This document shows positions 1-9,189 of a stretch of DNA of 64,000 nucleotides, in pieces (the first letter of the stretch is position 1; every line of letters begins with the position of its first letter). This DNA comes from Cherax quadricarinatus. Its lineage: Eukaryota; Arthropoda; Malacostraca; Decapoda; Parastacidae. A program made the position numbers and the translations under genes. The notes beneath the pieces are model-generated. The model ran no database searches. It worked only from the letters and a program-made list of their open reading frames with translations, and was not told where the DNA came from. The DNA lies in the NCBI RefSeq assembly GCF_038502225.1, contig NC_091383.1:3275235-3339234 (forward strand), read 5' to 3'.

Positions 1-85
1 TGGTCCTCCCTCTCTCCCTCTGGTCCTCCCTCTCTCCCTCTCACCATCCAGTCTTCCCTCTCACCATCTGGTCCTCCCTTGTTTA
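1..85. repeat. Short CT-rich tandem repeat
   Basis: Two to four imperfect copies of a roughly 20-bp pyrimidine-rich unit (TGGTCCTCCCTCTC...). It is cut by the window start, so its true extent is unknown. No gene is seen. Confidence 0.6.
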
Positions 86-116
86 TTGACTCGTGGAAGA
101 TCTTAATCATTATACC

Positions 117-1376
117 TTTCACTCTGTGTAGAGCTTTATCAAGTCATGTTTCACTCTGTGTAGAGCTTTATCAAGTCATGTTTCACTCTGTGTAGAGCTT
201 TATCAAGTCATGTTTCACTCTGTGTAGAGCTTTATCAAGTCATGTTTCACTCTGTGTAGAGCTTTATCAAGTCATGTTTCACTCTGTGTAGAGCTTTATC
301 AAGTCATGTTTCACTCTGTGTAGAGCTTTATCAAGTCATGTTTCACTCTGTGTAGAGCTTTATCAAGTCATGTTTCACTCTGTGTAGAGCTTTATCAAGT
401 CATGTTTCACTCTGTGTAGAGCTTTATCAAGTCATGTTTCACTCTGTGTAGAGCTTTATCAAGTCATGTTTCACTCTGTGTAGAGCTTTATCAAGTCATG
501 TTTCACTCTGTGTAGAGCTTTATCAAGTCATGTTTCACTCTGTGTAGAGCTTTATCAAGTCATGTTTCACTCTGTGTAGAGCTTTATCATGTCATGTTTC
601 ACTCTGTGTAGAGCTTTATCATGTCATGTTTCACTCTGTGTAGAGCTTTATCATGTCATGTTTCACTCTGTGTAGAGCTTTATCAAGTCATGTTTCACTC
701 TGTGTAGAGCTTTATCATGTCATGTTTCACTCTGTGTAGAGCTTTATCAAGTCATGTTTCACTCTGTGTAGAGCTTTATCAAGTCACGTTTCACTCTGTG
801 TAGAGCTTTATCAAGTCACGTTTCACTCTGTGTAGAGCTTTATCAAGTCATGTTTCACTCTGTGTAGAGCTTTATCAAGTCATGTTTCACTCTGTGTAGA
901 GCTTTATCAAGTCATGTTTCACTCTGTGTAGAGCTTTATCAAGTCACGTTTCACTCTGTGTAGAGCTTTATCAAGTCATGTTTCACTCTGTGTAGAGCTT
1001 TATCATGTCATGTTTCACTCTGTGTAGAGCTTTATCAAGTCATGTTTCACTCTGTGTAGAGCTTTATCAAGTCATGTTTCACTCTGTGTAGAGCTTTATC
1101 AAGTCACGTTTCACTCTGTGTAGAGCTTTATCAAGTCATGTTTCACTCTGTGTAGAGCTTTATCAAGTCATGTTTCACTCTGTGTAGAGCTTTATCATGT
1201 CATGTTTCACTCTGTGTAGAGCTTTATCAAGTCATGTTTCACTCTGTGTAGAGCTTTATCAAGTCATGTTTCACTCTGTGTAGAGCTTTATCAAGTCATG
1301 TTTCACTCTGTGTAGAGCTTTATCAAGTCATGTTTCACTCTGTGTAGAGCTTTATCAAGTCATGTTTCACTCTGTA
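117..1376. repeat. 32-bp intronic minisatellite, about 39 copies
   Basis: Near-perfect head-to-tail copies of a 32-bp unit beginning TTTCACTCTGTGTAGAG and ending near GTCATG. Variants differ mainly by single substitutions (CAAG/CATG, GTCATG/GTCACG). The array stops about 57 bp before the splice acceptor of the PKC exon, so it sits in the upstream intron if that gene is expressed. The last unit is truncated and grades into the normal polypyrimidine tract. Confidence 0.95.
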
Positions 1377-1433
1377 GAATATATCTTGTCATTTTTCACT
1401 GTTATTCTGAAGTGTAATTGTTTTCTCTTTCAG

Positions 1434-1563
1434 TACCTGCGGAAACGGTTTAAAATCAACGTTCCTCACCGCTTCCATATCAATACTTATATGTCGCCCA
1501 CGTTTTGTGATCACTGCGGCTCCTTGCTGTGGGGAGTTATCAAGCAGGGACTCAAGTGTGATG
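1434..1563 (+). CDS. Internal exon of a novel-type protein kinase C (C1B domain)
   Basis: The exon encodes most of a C1 zinc finger, the module that binds diacylglycerol or phorbol ester and recruits PKC to membranes. From its first His the spacing is H-X12-C-X2-C-X13-C, the canonical C1 pattern. Domain positions Pro11, Trp22 and Gln27 are present. Trp at position 22 is typical of novel PKCs (delta/theta/epsilon/eta) rather than conventional ones, and the stretch [14 protein letters not shown] matches the delta-like C1B style. The acceptor is a pyrimidine tract plus CAG at 1431-1433 and the donor is G|GTAAGT at 1564, giving a 130-bp exon that starts in phase 0 and ends in phase 1 (TGT GAT G). 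The rest of the finger and the kinase domain are not found in the window, so this is a partial gene. Other C1 proteins such as DGK or Munc13 fit less well. No start codon belongs here; the upstream open frame is intron. Confidence 0.88.
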
Positions 1564-1793
1564 GTAAGTTATCTTAGGTTAGGATCCTTGCTGTGAGGAG
1601 TTATCAAGCAGGGACTCAAGTGTGATGGTAAGTTATCTTAGGTTAGGATCCTTGCTGTGAGGAGTTATCAAGCAGGGACTCAAGTGTGATGGTAAGTTAT
1701 CTTAGGTTAGGCTCCTTGCTGTGAGGAGTTATCAAGCAGGGACTCAAGTGTGATGGTAAGTTATCTTAGGTTAGGATCCTTGCTGTGAGGAGT
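1518..1793 (+). repeat. 64-bp tandem duplication of the PKC exon end plus splice donor
   Basis: A 64-bp unit made of the last 46 bp of the PKC exon plus the first 18 bp of the intron is repeated head to tail, with units starting at 1518, 1582, 1646, 1710 and 1774. Complete GTAAGT donors recur at 1564, 1628, 1692 and 1756. Copies differ by only one or two bases. The fifth unit is broken after about 20 bp by a SINE, and its donor part (GTGACGGTAAGTTATCTTAG) reappears at 3784-3803 on the far side. The first copy differs from the others (TGTGGGG against TGTGAGG) and is the one in frame with a full acceptor. Confidence 0.9.
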
Positions 1794-1908
1794 CAGCTCA
1801 CACACTGAGGTTCGAAGTTCGAATCTCCGGTACGGCTGGATTTCATTAGGACGTGTTTCCACAAGACACCTGCTGTCCATGTTCACCCATCAGTATAAAA
1901 TGGGTACC

Positions 1909-3303
1909 TGGGTGTTAGTGGACTGGTGTGGGTGGCATCCTGGGTGTTAGTGGACTGGTGTGGGTCACATCCTGGGTGTTAGTGGACTGGTGTGGGTGGC
2001 ATCCTGGGTGTTAGTGGACTGGTGTGGGTCACATCCTGGGTGTTAGTGGACTGGTGTGGGTGGCATCCTGGGTGTTAGTGGACTGGTGTGGGTGGCATCC
2101 TGGGTGTTAGTGGACTGGTGTGGGTCACATCCTGGGTGTTAGTGGACTGGTGAGGGTCACATCCTGGGTGTTAGTGGACTGGTGTGGGTCACATCCTGGG
2201 TGTTAGTGGACTGGTGTGGGTCACATCCTGGGTGTTAGTGGACTGGTGTGGGTCACATCCTGGGTGTTAGTGGACTGGTGTGGGTCACATCCTGGGTGTT
2301 AGTGGACTGGTGAGGGTCACATCCTGGGTGTTAGTGGACTGGTGTGGGTCACATCCTGGGTGTTAGTGGACTGGTGTGGGTCACATCCTGGGTGTTAGTG
2401 GACTGGTGTGGGTCACATCCTGGGTGTTAGTGGACTGGTGTGGGTCACATCCTGGGTGTTAGTGGACTGGTGTGGGTCACATCCTGGGTGTTAGTGGACT
2501 GGTGTGGGTCACATCCTGGGTGTTAGTGGACTGGTGAGGGTCACATCCTGGGTGTTAGTGGACTGGTGAGGGTCACATCCTGGGTGTTAGTGGACTGGTG
2601 TGGGTCACATCCTGGGTGTTAGTGGACTGGTGAGGGTCACATCCTGGGTGTTAGTGGACTGGTGTGGGTCACATCCTGGGTGTTAGTGGACTGGTGAGGG
2701 TCACATCCTGGGTGTTAGTGGACTGGTGTGGGTCACATCCTGGGTGTTAGTGGACTGGTGTGGGTCACATCCTGGGTGTTAGTGGACTGGTGTGGGTCAC
2801 ATCCTGGGTGTTAGTGGACTGGTGTGGGTCACATCCTGGGTGTTAGTGGACTGGTGTGGGTCACATCCTGGGTGTTAGTGGACTGGTGTGGGTCACATCC
2901 TGGGTGTTAGTGGACTGGTGTGGGTCACATCCTGGGTGTTAGTGGACTGGTGTGGGTCACATCCTGGGTGTTAGTGGACTGGTGTGGGTCACATCCTGGG
3001 TGTTAGTGGACTGGTGTGGGTCACATCCTGGGTGTTAGTGGACTGGTGTGGGTCACATCCTGGGTGTTAGTGGACTGGTGTGGGTCACATCCTGGGTGTT
3101 AGTGGACTGGTGTGGGTCACATCCTGGGTGTTAGTGGACTGGTGTGGGTCACATCCTGGGTGTTAGTGGACTGGTGTGGGTCACATCCTGGGTGTTAGTG
3201 GACTGGTGTGGGTCACATCCTGGGTGTTAGTGGACTGGTGTGGGTCACATCCTGGGTGTTAGTGGACTGGTGTGGGTCACATCCTGGGTGTTAGTGGACT
3301 GGT
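1909..3303. repeat. 32-bp minisatellite from the SINE body, about 43 copies
   Basis: The unit is 32 bp (CCTGGGTGTTAGTGGACTGG plus TGTGGGTCACAT). Early copies carry GTGGGTGGCATCC, the rest GTGGGTCACATCC; GTGAGGG variants are scattered, indicating local copy spreading. The same unit occurs once in ordinary SINE copies (reverse complement near 4437-4475 and 58310-58345) and is expanded again at 45578-46137. Confidence 0.93.
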
Positions 3304-3385
3304 CTCATCCTAATTTGCGGGAAATGCTCTGCATAACAAGGGACTTTGTATGTAGTAGTATGTCACTGATGTCAGCTATGGTCTG

Positions 3386-3785
3386 TATACCTTGTACATG
3401 TACTTGTATACCTTGTACATGTACTTGTATACCTTGTACATGTACTTGTATACCTTGTACATGTACTTGTATACCTTGTACATGTACTTGTATACCTTGT
3501 ACATGTACTTGTATACCTTGTACATGTACTTGTATACCTTGTACATGTACTTGTATACCTTGTGCATGTACTTGTATACCTTGTACATGTACTTGTATAC
3601 CTTGTACATGTACTTGTATACCTTGTACATGTACTTGTATACCTTGTACATGTACTTGTATACCTTGTACATGCACTTGTATACCTTGTACATGCACTTG
3701 TATACCTTGTACATGTACTTGTTTACCTTGTACATGTACTTGTATACCTTGTACATGTACTTGTATACCTTGTACATGTACTTGT
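3386..3785. repeat. 21-bp palindromic minisatellite, about 19 copies
   Basis: The unit TATACCTTGTACATGTACTTG contains the 10-bp perfect palindrome GTACATGTAC and the palindrome GTATAC across unit borders. Because 21 is a multiple of three and lacks stops, frames on both strands are open; these are not genes. Variants GTGCATGTAC and GTACATGCAC occur. Confidence 0.95.
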
Positions 3786-3868
3786 GACGGTAAGTTATCT
3801 TAGCGTGAGTGTAATTTGTTTCAGGTAAGTTACCTTATGTTAGTACTATATAGTTTATGAGTAAGACC

Positions 3869-3990
3869 GGGCCCCCGCAGCCCGGTCTGTGACCAGGCCT
3901 CCAGGCTCTGATCCACCAGGAGGCCTGGTCACAGACCGGGCCGCGGGGGCGTTGACCCCCGGAACTCTCTCCAGGTAAACTCCAGGTAGC
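3869..3990. mobile_element. Head-to-head hairpin of LINE family A 3' ends
   Basis: The stretch CCCGGTCTGTGACCAGGCCT is followed, after a short loop (CCAGGCTCTGATCCACC), by its inverse, AGGCCTGGTCACAGACCGGG. The right half continues into the usual family A 3' terminus (CGGAACTCTCTCCAGGTAAAC). It is an inverted duplication of the last part of the LINE that appears full-size at 25.6 and 60.9 kb, and the halves could form a long GC-rich hairpin. Confidence 0.8.
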
Positions 3991-4301
3991 AGTAGCTGAG
4001 GATCGACCCGTGCAACCAAATGTACCTGAGTACTTTCAGTCCTTTATTCTTATCATTACATTCTTATTACTCAACTCCTAGTACTGAAGGATACCTGAAG
4101 GACACATCCGGGGGCCATAACCCTGAAATGTCCTTCCAAATTCACGTTGCGAAAGGCAGGAGCAGCCTGCTCTGTATCCTTGCTGCCCCGGATTATATAA
4201 TTGTGATTTCATGTGACTGGTCATCTTGCTTCTCGAGACCCACTCAAGGATTTTGATTATTTATGAAGTTAGTGACACAGTTTTACGAAATTGTTTAAGA
4301 T

Positions 4302-4606
4302 AAGATAGATAAGAGATAAGATTTCGTTCGGATTTTTAACCCCGGAGGGTTAGCCACCCAGGATAACCCAAGAAAGTCAGTGCGTCATCGAGGACTGTCT
4401 AACTTATTTCCATTGGGGTCCTTAATCTTGTCCCCCAGGATGCGACCCACACCAGTCCACTAACACCCAGGTACCTATTTGCTGCTAGGTGAACAGGACA
4501 ACAGGTGTAAGGAAACGTGTCGAAATGTTTCCACCCGCCGGGAATCGAACCCGGGCCCTCCGTGTGTGAAGCGGGAGCTTTAGCCACCAGGGCACCGGGC
4601 CACCTA
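4302..4606 (-). mobile_element. tRNA-derived SINE, nearly complete copy
   Basis: Read on the minus strand it starts with a tRNA-like head with box B GGTTCGATTCC (complement of 4541-4551), passes through AAACATTTCGACACG, the single 32-bp segment that forms the large minisatellites, and CCCCAATGGAAATAAGTTAG, and ends in a GATAAGATA-type tail next to 4302. A copy over 95% alike by eye lies at 58172-58475. It is a SINE, not a functional tRNA gene: no complete cloverleaf is seen. Confidence 0.85.
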
Positions 4607-4789
4607 AATGTCCCTCTGTGAAGTTGCCTGGGGATGGGAGGGAGGGGATGCACCATCAGTGGTTTTTCAGTGACTGTGTCGACACCTGGAACAGAATGAC
4701 TGGACATTATGCTTCTTCGAGTTCAACTGGAAAGAGAGGTACATCGGATATTGTGGTGTTGGCAGCGTTTTGAGTCTCGTTTACAAAAA

Positions 4790-5150
4790 CAAGACTGGGA
4801 CTAATGACTGGTTCACTTAACACTGAGTCATATCGTTATTTCAGTATTTCACTCGTTTCCTTATTGTCATCAGTGTGTTCCAGCTCCTTTAAGTAAAGGT
4901 TTTTTACTAAATGTGATTTTTGACCCGGATATTGCACAAGATGAGAAATATTTGGGTTTTCTAGTTTCATTGATGGTTCTTTGCTTTCCACTGTTTATTG
5001 CTGTTTCTCCTGCACTCTGTGACAGTTTTTGCTCTGTTCTTTATTCCTCTATCCGGAGTTTACCTTTGGACTTCAGAGAGTCTGCTGCCTTTAAGGAGAT
5101 CTGTGATCCATCATCTTGTCACTTCAGTCTTTGAACCTCATCACAACATT
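4790..5150 (-). pseudogene. Heavily decayed LINE family A fragment
   Basis: Short blocks align in order with the 27.33-27.53 kb part of LINE A (ACTGAGTCATAT, CTCGTTTCCTTATTGTCATC, GAGAAATATTTGGGTTT, TTCATTGATGG), i.e. the linker between endonuclease and reverse transcriptase. The open frame on the plus strand here is antisense to that linker and is not a gene. Divergence is far greater than in other A copies, so this is an old insertion or a related family. Confidence 0.55.
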
Positions 5151-5324
5151 CCTGTTACTGCCTCTCCAGGTGACTGAGATGTTTGTTTCCCCGCGATCTT
5201 TTGTCTGGTCAGCCATCATTTAGTAATTCCTTCTTATTCTCGACTCCTTAGTACCAAGCACTTTTTGCTTAAGCATTTGAAAGATTTCTCTGTTTTGGAT
5301 CCTGTGTACCAGCGACAAGGAGCT

Positions 5325-5485
5325 TAGGTCAGGTTAAGCTTTGTCAGGAAATAGAACAAGTGTTTCCTGAGACGGGTCTTAGTCACATGATGACCACAGC
5401 TGGAGCTTCAGGTCATCTGACCGAGGCCTTCCACTGGCTTACCACTCCACAACTTTAAAAGTTATTATTATAATTATAACCATTA
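5325..5485 (+). repeat. Dispersed repeat linked to TTAGG-like sequence
   Basis: The block TTAGGTCAGGTTAAGC, TTTGTCAGGAAA, TGTTTCCTGAGACGGGTCTT, GTCACATGATGACC..., GGAGCTTCAGGTCATCTGAC, ending in TTATTATTAT, recurs inverted at 57060-57235. There it is joined to a CCTAA array. Part of it (CTGTTTCCTGTCAAACTTAA) also abuts the telomere-like array at 7577. This looks like a SINE or LINE 3' region that carries its own TTAGG-like stretch. Confidence 0.55.
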
Positions 5486-6027
5486 TACAATGTGCATCAA
5501 GCGTCACTACTGTAAGTTTATTCGGGTATAGAAAAAAGTTACATAGCAACATAGCAACTGTAGACAGCCTGTACTGTCAGAGCACACAGCCTAGCCGTCT
5601 GCTCTGACTAGTTCATATTTCGCGGCATTCAGTGCTGCCCTCTGTAGGCCTACCTAGGTCGGTGGGAAGCACAGCCACCCTCTCTCACTCCTAGGCCGAC
5701 CGACTTGACAGACACAAGTGCTCCCCCTCCACGGACTGGCTTGCGGTCACTCCCTCACACTGCCCGTTGTGTACTCACTCCTACCCAATTAAAACCAAAC
5801 TAGTCCACGGCCGTATCATTGCTACCTACGCTACCTTCATCGGCACTAAACCGCTGTTCCGCAGAAGAACAGCAATAACACAACATAGGTGTACAGAACC
5901 TGGGTTAACTCAGAAGTTTAGACTTATTTGCGTCCTTTGTGTAAGTCAGTACTTACGTTGGCATGTTACTATGGGTCTTATTGCTCATTCATTTAAGAGA
6001 TAACTTAGTTTAATATTTTATTATGTA
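5486..6027. other. Intergenic or intronic stretch with no recognised gene
   Basis: Mixed-composition sequence holding only short open frames. The block 5590-5780 (CTCCCCCTCCACGG..., TTGCGGTCACTCC...) has the composition of an LTR, but no paired LTR, primer site or gag/pol is in the window, so no element is called. Confidence 0.4.
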
Positions 6028-6347
6028 CCCCATACCCATCCTGTGGGCGGTAGTCACCCAATACCCATCCTGTGGGCGGTAGTCACCCCATATCCATCCT
6101 GTGGGCGGTAGTCACCCCATATCCATCCTGTGGGCGGTAGTCACCCCATATCCATCCTGTGGGCGGTAGTCACCCCATATCCATCCTGTGGGCGGTAGTC
6201 ACCCCATATCCATCCTGTGGGCGGTTGTCACTCCATACCCATCCTGTGGGCGGTTGTCACCCCATATCCATCCTGTGGGCGGTAGTCACCCCATACCCAT
6301 CCTGTGGGTGGTAGTCACCCCATACCCATCCTGTGGGTGGTAGTCAA
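6028..6347. repeat. 29-bp minisatellite, about 11 copies
   Basis: The unit is CCCCATACCCATCCTGTGGG plus CGGTAGTCA. Central copies are CCCCATATCC, outer copies CCATACCC. A single inverted relative (CTACCGTCCACAAGATGG) is at about 58895-58912, next to LINE D text, so the array probably grew from a dispersed repeat. Confidence 0.9.
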
Positions 6348-6414
6348 AATATTACTGAGGTACATAATGGGTCCAGTGACTGGGTAAATGGATGGCCATC
6401 TGCTGAGAGTGACT

Positions 6415-7140
6415 GGCCAGGTTGTGACGGATATTTAGGCCTCTGGCCTGCTAGGCAACGTTCTCACCTCACACACTAAGTGTCCTTGGTTTAACTCCCG
6501 GCCGAGTGGAAACATTAGTATACCTTGTACATGTACTTGTATACCTTGTACATGTACTTGTATACCTTGTACATGTACTTGTATACCTTGTACATGTACT
6601 TGTATACCTTGTACATGTACTTGTATACCTTGTACATGTACTTGTATACCTTGTACATGTACTTGTATACCTTGTACATGTACTTGTATACCTTGTACAT
6701 GTACTTGTATACCTTGTACATGTACTTGTATACCTTGTACATGTACTTGTATACCTTGTACATGTACTTGTATACCTTGTACATGTACTTGTATACCTTG
6801 TACATGTACTTGTATACCTTGTACATGTACTTGTATACCTTGTACGTGTACTTGTATACCTTGTACGTGTACTTGTATACCTTGTACATGTACTTGTATA
6901 CCTTGTACATGTACTTGTATACCTTGTACATGTACTAGTATACCTTGTACATGTACTTGTATACCTTGTACATGTACTAGTATACCTTGTACATGTACTT
7001 GTATACCTTGTACATGTACTTGTATACCTTGTACATGTACTTGTATACCTTGTACATGTACTTGTATACCTTGTACATGTACTTGTATACCTTGTACATG
7101 TACTTGTATACCTTGTACATGTAGAAATAATTATTATTAG
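6415..7140 (+). mobile_element. Second SINE inflated by the 21-bp minisatellite
   Basis: A tRNA-like head (GGCCTCTGGCCTGCTAGGCA, box-B-like GGTTTAACTCCCGG at about 6488-6501) and GTGGAAACATT lead straight into about 29 copies of the 21-bp TATACCTTGTACATGTACTTG unit (6519-7123). The element ends in the SINE tail GTAGAAATAATTATTATTAG, matching the tail at 47970-47990. The whole middle of the SINE, including the 32-bp segment, is missing. GTACGTGTAC variants cluster at 6844-6875 and ACTAGTATACC variants at 6935-6985. Confidence 0.8.
6519..7123. repeat. 21-bp palindromic minisatellite, about 29 copies
   Basis: Same unit as at 3386-3785, in the same orientation relative to the SINE. Stop-free frames of about 138-226 codons on both strands are an effect of unit length and composition. 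Confidence 0.95.
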
Positions 7141-7576
7141 TAAAGCCAAAAGAATATTTTAGTTAAGCATAACATTGTCGTGTTAAAGAAAACAGCGATG
7201 TGTGAGGGTAGACTATACTAGGTTAGTGTCCCCTTCCACCAGGTGTTTGGTGACGGTGAAGGCTCTTTGTCCAAGGGACTGGAGCGATTCTTTGACTCGG
7301 ATCAAAGCTGATTACCTAGCATTAGACACACACTGTATAACCTGTACGGGTTTAGCGCATCTTCGTGAATAATCAAAATATTCATAAAATTTGGATTACA
7401 TGGTTTTAAAAAGATGTTTTAAATTCCTGTTTTAAGATATTTAATAATATTTTAGAAATTTTACCTTGACATAAACATATAATATTATGTATTTAACAGA
7501 TTTTGAAACATTAAAGCTGATTTTATATAAGAAATTGTTACAAACTTAATCAGAAAACACTTGTCCTGTTTCCTGT
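7141..7576. other. AT-rich spacer, no gene seen
   Basis: AT-rich sequence without a supported coding frame. The last 30 bases (CTTGTCCTGTTTCCTGTC) belong to the dispersed repeat also found at 5325 and 57060. Confidence 0.5.
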
Positions 7577-7713
7577 CAAACTTAACCTAACTTAACCTAA
7601 CTTAACCTAACTTAACCTAACCTAACCTAACCTAACCTAACTTAACCTAACCTAACCTAACCTAACCTAACCTAACCTAACCTAACTTAACCTAACCTAA
7701 CCTAACTTAACCT
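7577..7713 (-). repeat. Interstitial TTAGG-type (telomere-like) array
   Basis: About 27 five-base units, mostly CCTAA on the plus strand (TTAGG on the minus), mixed with CTTAA variants. TTAGG is the ancestral arthropod telomere repeat. The left flank CTGTTTCCTGTCAAACTTAA also occurs beside a CCTAA run at 57150-57235, which argues the array travels with a dispersed repeat and is not a chromosome-end relic. Confidence 0.85.
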
Positions 7714-7880
7714 ATTCAAATTTGAATGTATTTTATGAAATTTCAGCAGATATTTTTAAAAGATTTTAAATTATTTTAACAGTTTATGAGGCAGAGATAT
7801 ACCCTGAGTAACACAAAAAGGCACAATACTGTGACTGGAACAATACAAAAATGACCCTCAGATAGAAAAGAGCAGGTCAC

Positions 7881-7915
7881 GACGACGTTTCGGTCCGACT
7901 TGGACTATTTACAAA
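7881..7915 (-). ncRNA. Hammerhead-ribozyme-like motif, left arm (degenerate)
   Basis: The minus strand reads AGTCCAAGTCGGACCGAAAC followed by GTCGTC. Stem II (GTCC/GGAC) and the GAAAC core are intact, but the CUGAUGA strand is changed (TTGTAAA in its place). Hammerhead motifs in Penelope-like terminal repeats are established knowledge; this copy should not cleave. Confidence 0.5.
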
Positions 7916-7975
7916 GTGACACTAACAAAAAGGAGAGCAGGATGGGTATATATAGGCAGGAGGTGGTTGTGGAAA

Positions 7976-8720
7976 TTATTTAATTTCCGAAGCTATAGTG
8001 CCTCATAAGTGTTTAATGTGTTGATTTGGGTCAAAATGTATTTTGAAAGGAACCAACTGGGTTCCCGCTGGGCATGCGCAGATGTGCGGGGGTATAGGTC
8101 GAACTGGGGCACGAGAGGCGGCAGTGTTTTTGAATGTAGTGAGGAGGCTGGGAAAGCATGGAACCAGGAAACTGGCGTTCACGGCAGCCTAAGGATTAAT
8201 ATGGGCCATCGAAATGAGATGGTGAATGGAGGAAATAAGGAGTATCAATCACCCACAGTTAAGTAACCCTTCTAGTTATAGCAGACTGATACTGGCCAGT
8301 TAGGTATGTTGTAATTGGATAGGTTATGGGTGATCCAGTTACATCAAGTGACCACCAGAGAATATCTGGTAAGTGGTGGGATTATGTACAAGTGTTTTTT
8401 CCTTGATGGGTATATCCATGTGTAACCTACCCCCACCCCCCCCCCTTCATTCAGTTAAACTAATATAATCTATACAGTCCACAATTAATTAGTAGCGCCG
8501 TACTTGAGGGTGCTACTCAATTTATACTAGTCTCGGATAGATATGGATAAGATTGTGAGGGTCGAGGGGCCACCTGCAGTGACCAGAGGTGGTTAAGTTT
8601 TCTCACATGTCTACACGGGTGACTATGGTAAACAATATCGTTGTTGTCTCCCAAGGAGATTACTCGTATGCATGTAATGTTGAGGTATGTACAAGTAATC
8701 ACTCCTATAAAATTTTCCAT
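7976..8720. other. Unrecognised insertion splitting the left Penelope arm
   Basis: The right arm runs directly from its CACCACCTCCTGCCTG side into ACTACTACTACT, whereas in the left arm these are separated by about 745 bp of other sequence. The insert has only short open frames, a C-homopolymer at 8430-8445, and no motif I can name. Target duplications were not identified. Confidence 0.5.
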
Positions 8721-9189
8721 AGTGGTAGTAGTAGTAGTAGTGGAGGGAAGGTAGTAGTAGTGGGGAGGTAGTAAGAGTAGGAGGGGCCAGTCAAATACTA
8801 AGAGGAGCACTGCAAGGGAGCTAGGGGCCCACAAGGGAGCTAGGGGCCCACAAGGGAGCTAGGGGCCCACAAAGGATCTAGGTGCCCACAGAGGGTAAGA
8901 GCAAGAACACCGAGGGGGGAAATCAAATAAATAAAGAAAGAAGGAACAACTACACAGGGCAGAAGAAAGACAACCCAACGGAGAAAAAGGAAAGAGGAAA
9001 GGGCAAGAGGGAGAAGAAAAAAGGAGGAATCAGGTTAGGTCACGAGTGTTCTGAAGTTTGGAACATTTTACAATGTAGTGGGAGAGGAAGTCATCTACAG
9101 AGGCCAAGTCACCAGTAAGAGTCATACAAGGAAAGTTGTGTATTAGGGAGAATTCAACCTGACGGCGACTGTTAAAGTTGGAAGTAGGG

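Larger units (their letters stand above)
1794..3830 (+). mobile_element. tRNA-derived SINE inflated by two internal minisatellites
   Basis: The 5' part (about 1796-1905) has a box-B-like GTTCGAATC at about 1819-1827 followed by SINE body text (CCTGCTGTCCATGTTC..., GGGTACCTGGGTGTTAG). The body is interrupted by a roughly 1.4-kb expansion of a 32-bp segment, resumes at about 3304 (GGAAATGCTCTGCATAAC), then carries a second expansion of a 21-bp segment (3386-3785). A largely unexpanded relative lies at 47705-47990, where each segment is present about once. The element landed inside the fifth copy of the 64-bp PKC exon repeat. The exact right end is uncertain because donor text resumes at 3784. 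Confidence 0.75.

Noticed and set aside
117..3303. CRISPR-like regular repeats of 32 bp
   Set aside because: Units are contiguous with no unique spacers, no cas genes, and the DNA is clearly eukaryotic.
3240..3828. Several overlapping Cys/Thr/Tyr-rich open frames
   Set aside because: Products of the 21-bp repeat being a multiple of three; frames on both strands are equally open.
4500..4606. tRNA gene on the minus strand
   Set aside because: A box B is present, but the acceptor stem and anticodon arm do not pair and the sequence continues into a SINE body; a near-identical copy exists at 58.4 kb.
5590..5780. Possible solo LTR
   Set aside because: Only composition suggested it; no paired LTR, target duplication or primer-binding site could be shown.
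7577..7713. Chromosome-end (true telomere) or fusion point
   Set aside because: The array is short, impure, flanked by unique and repeat DNA on both sides, and shares its flank with other interspersed copies.
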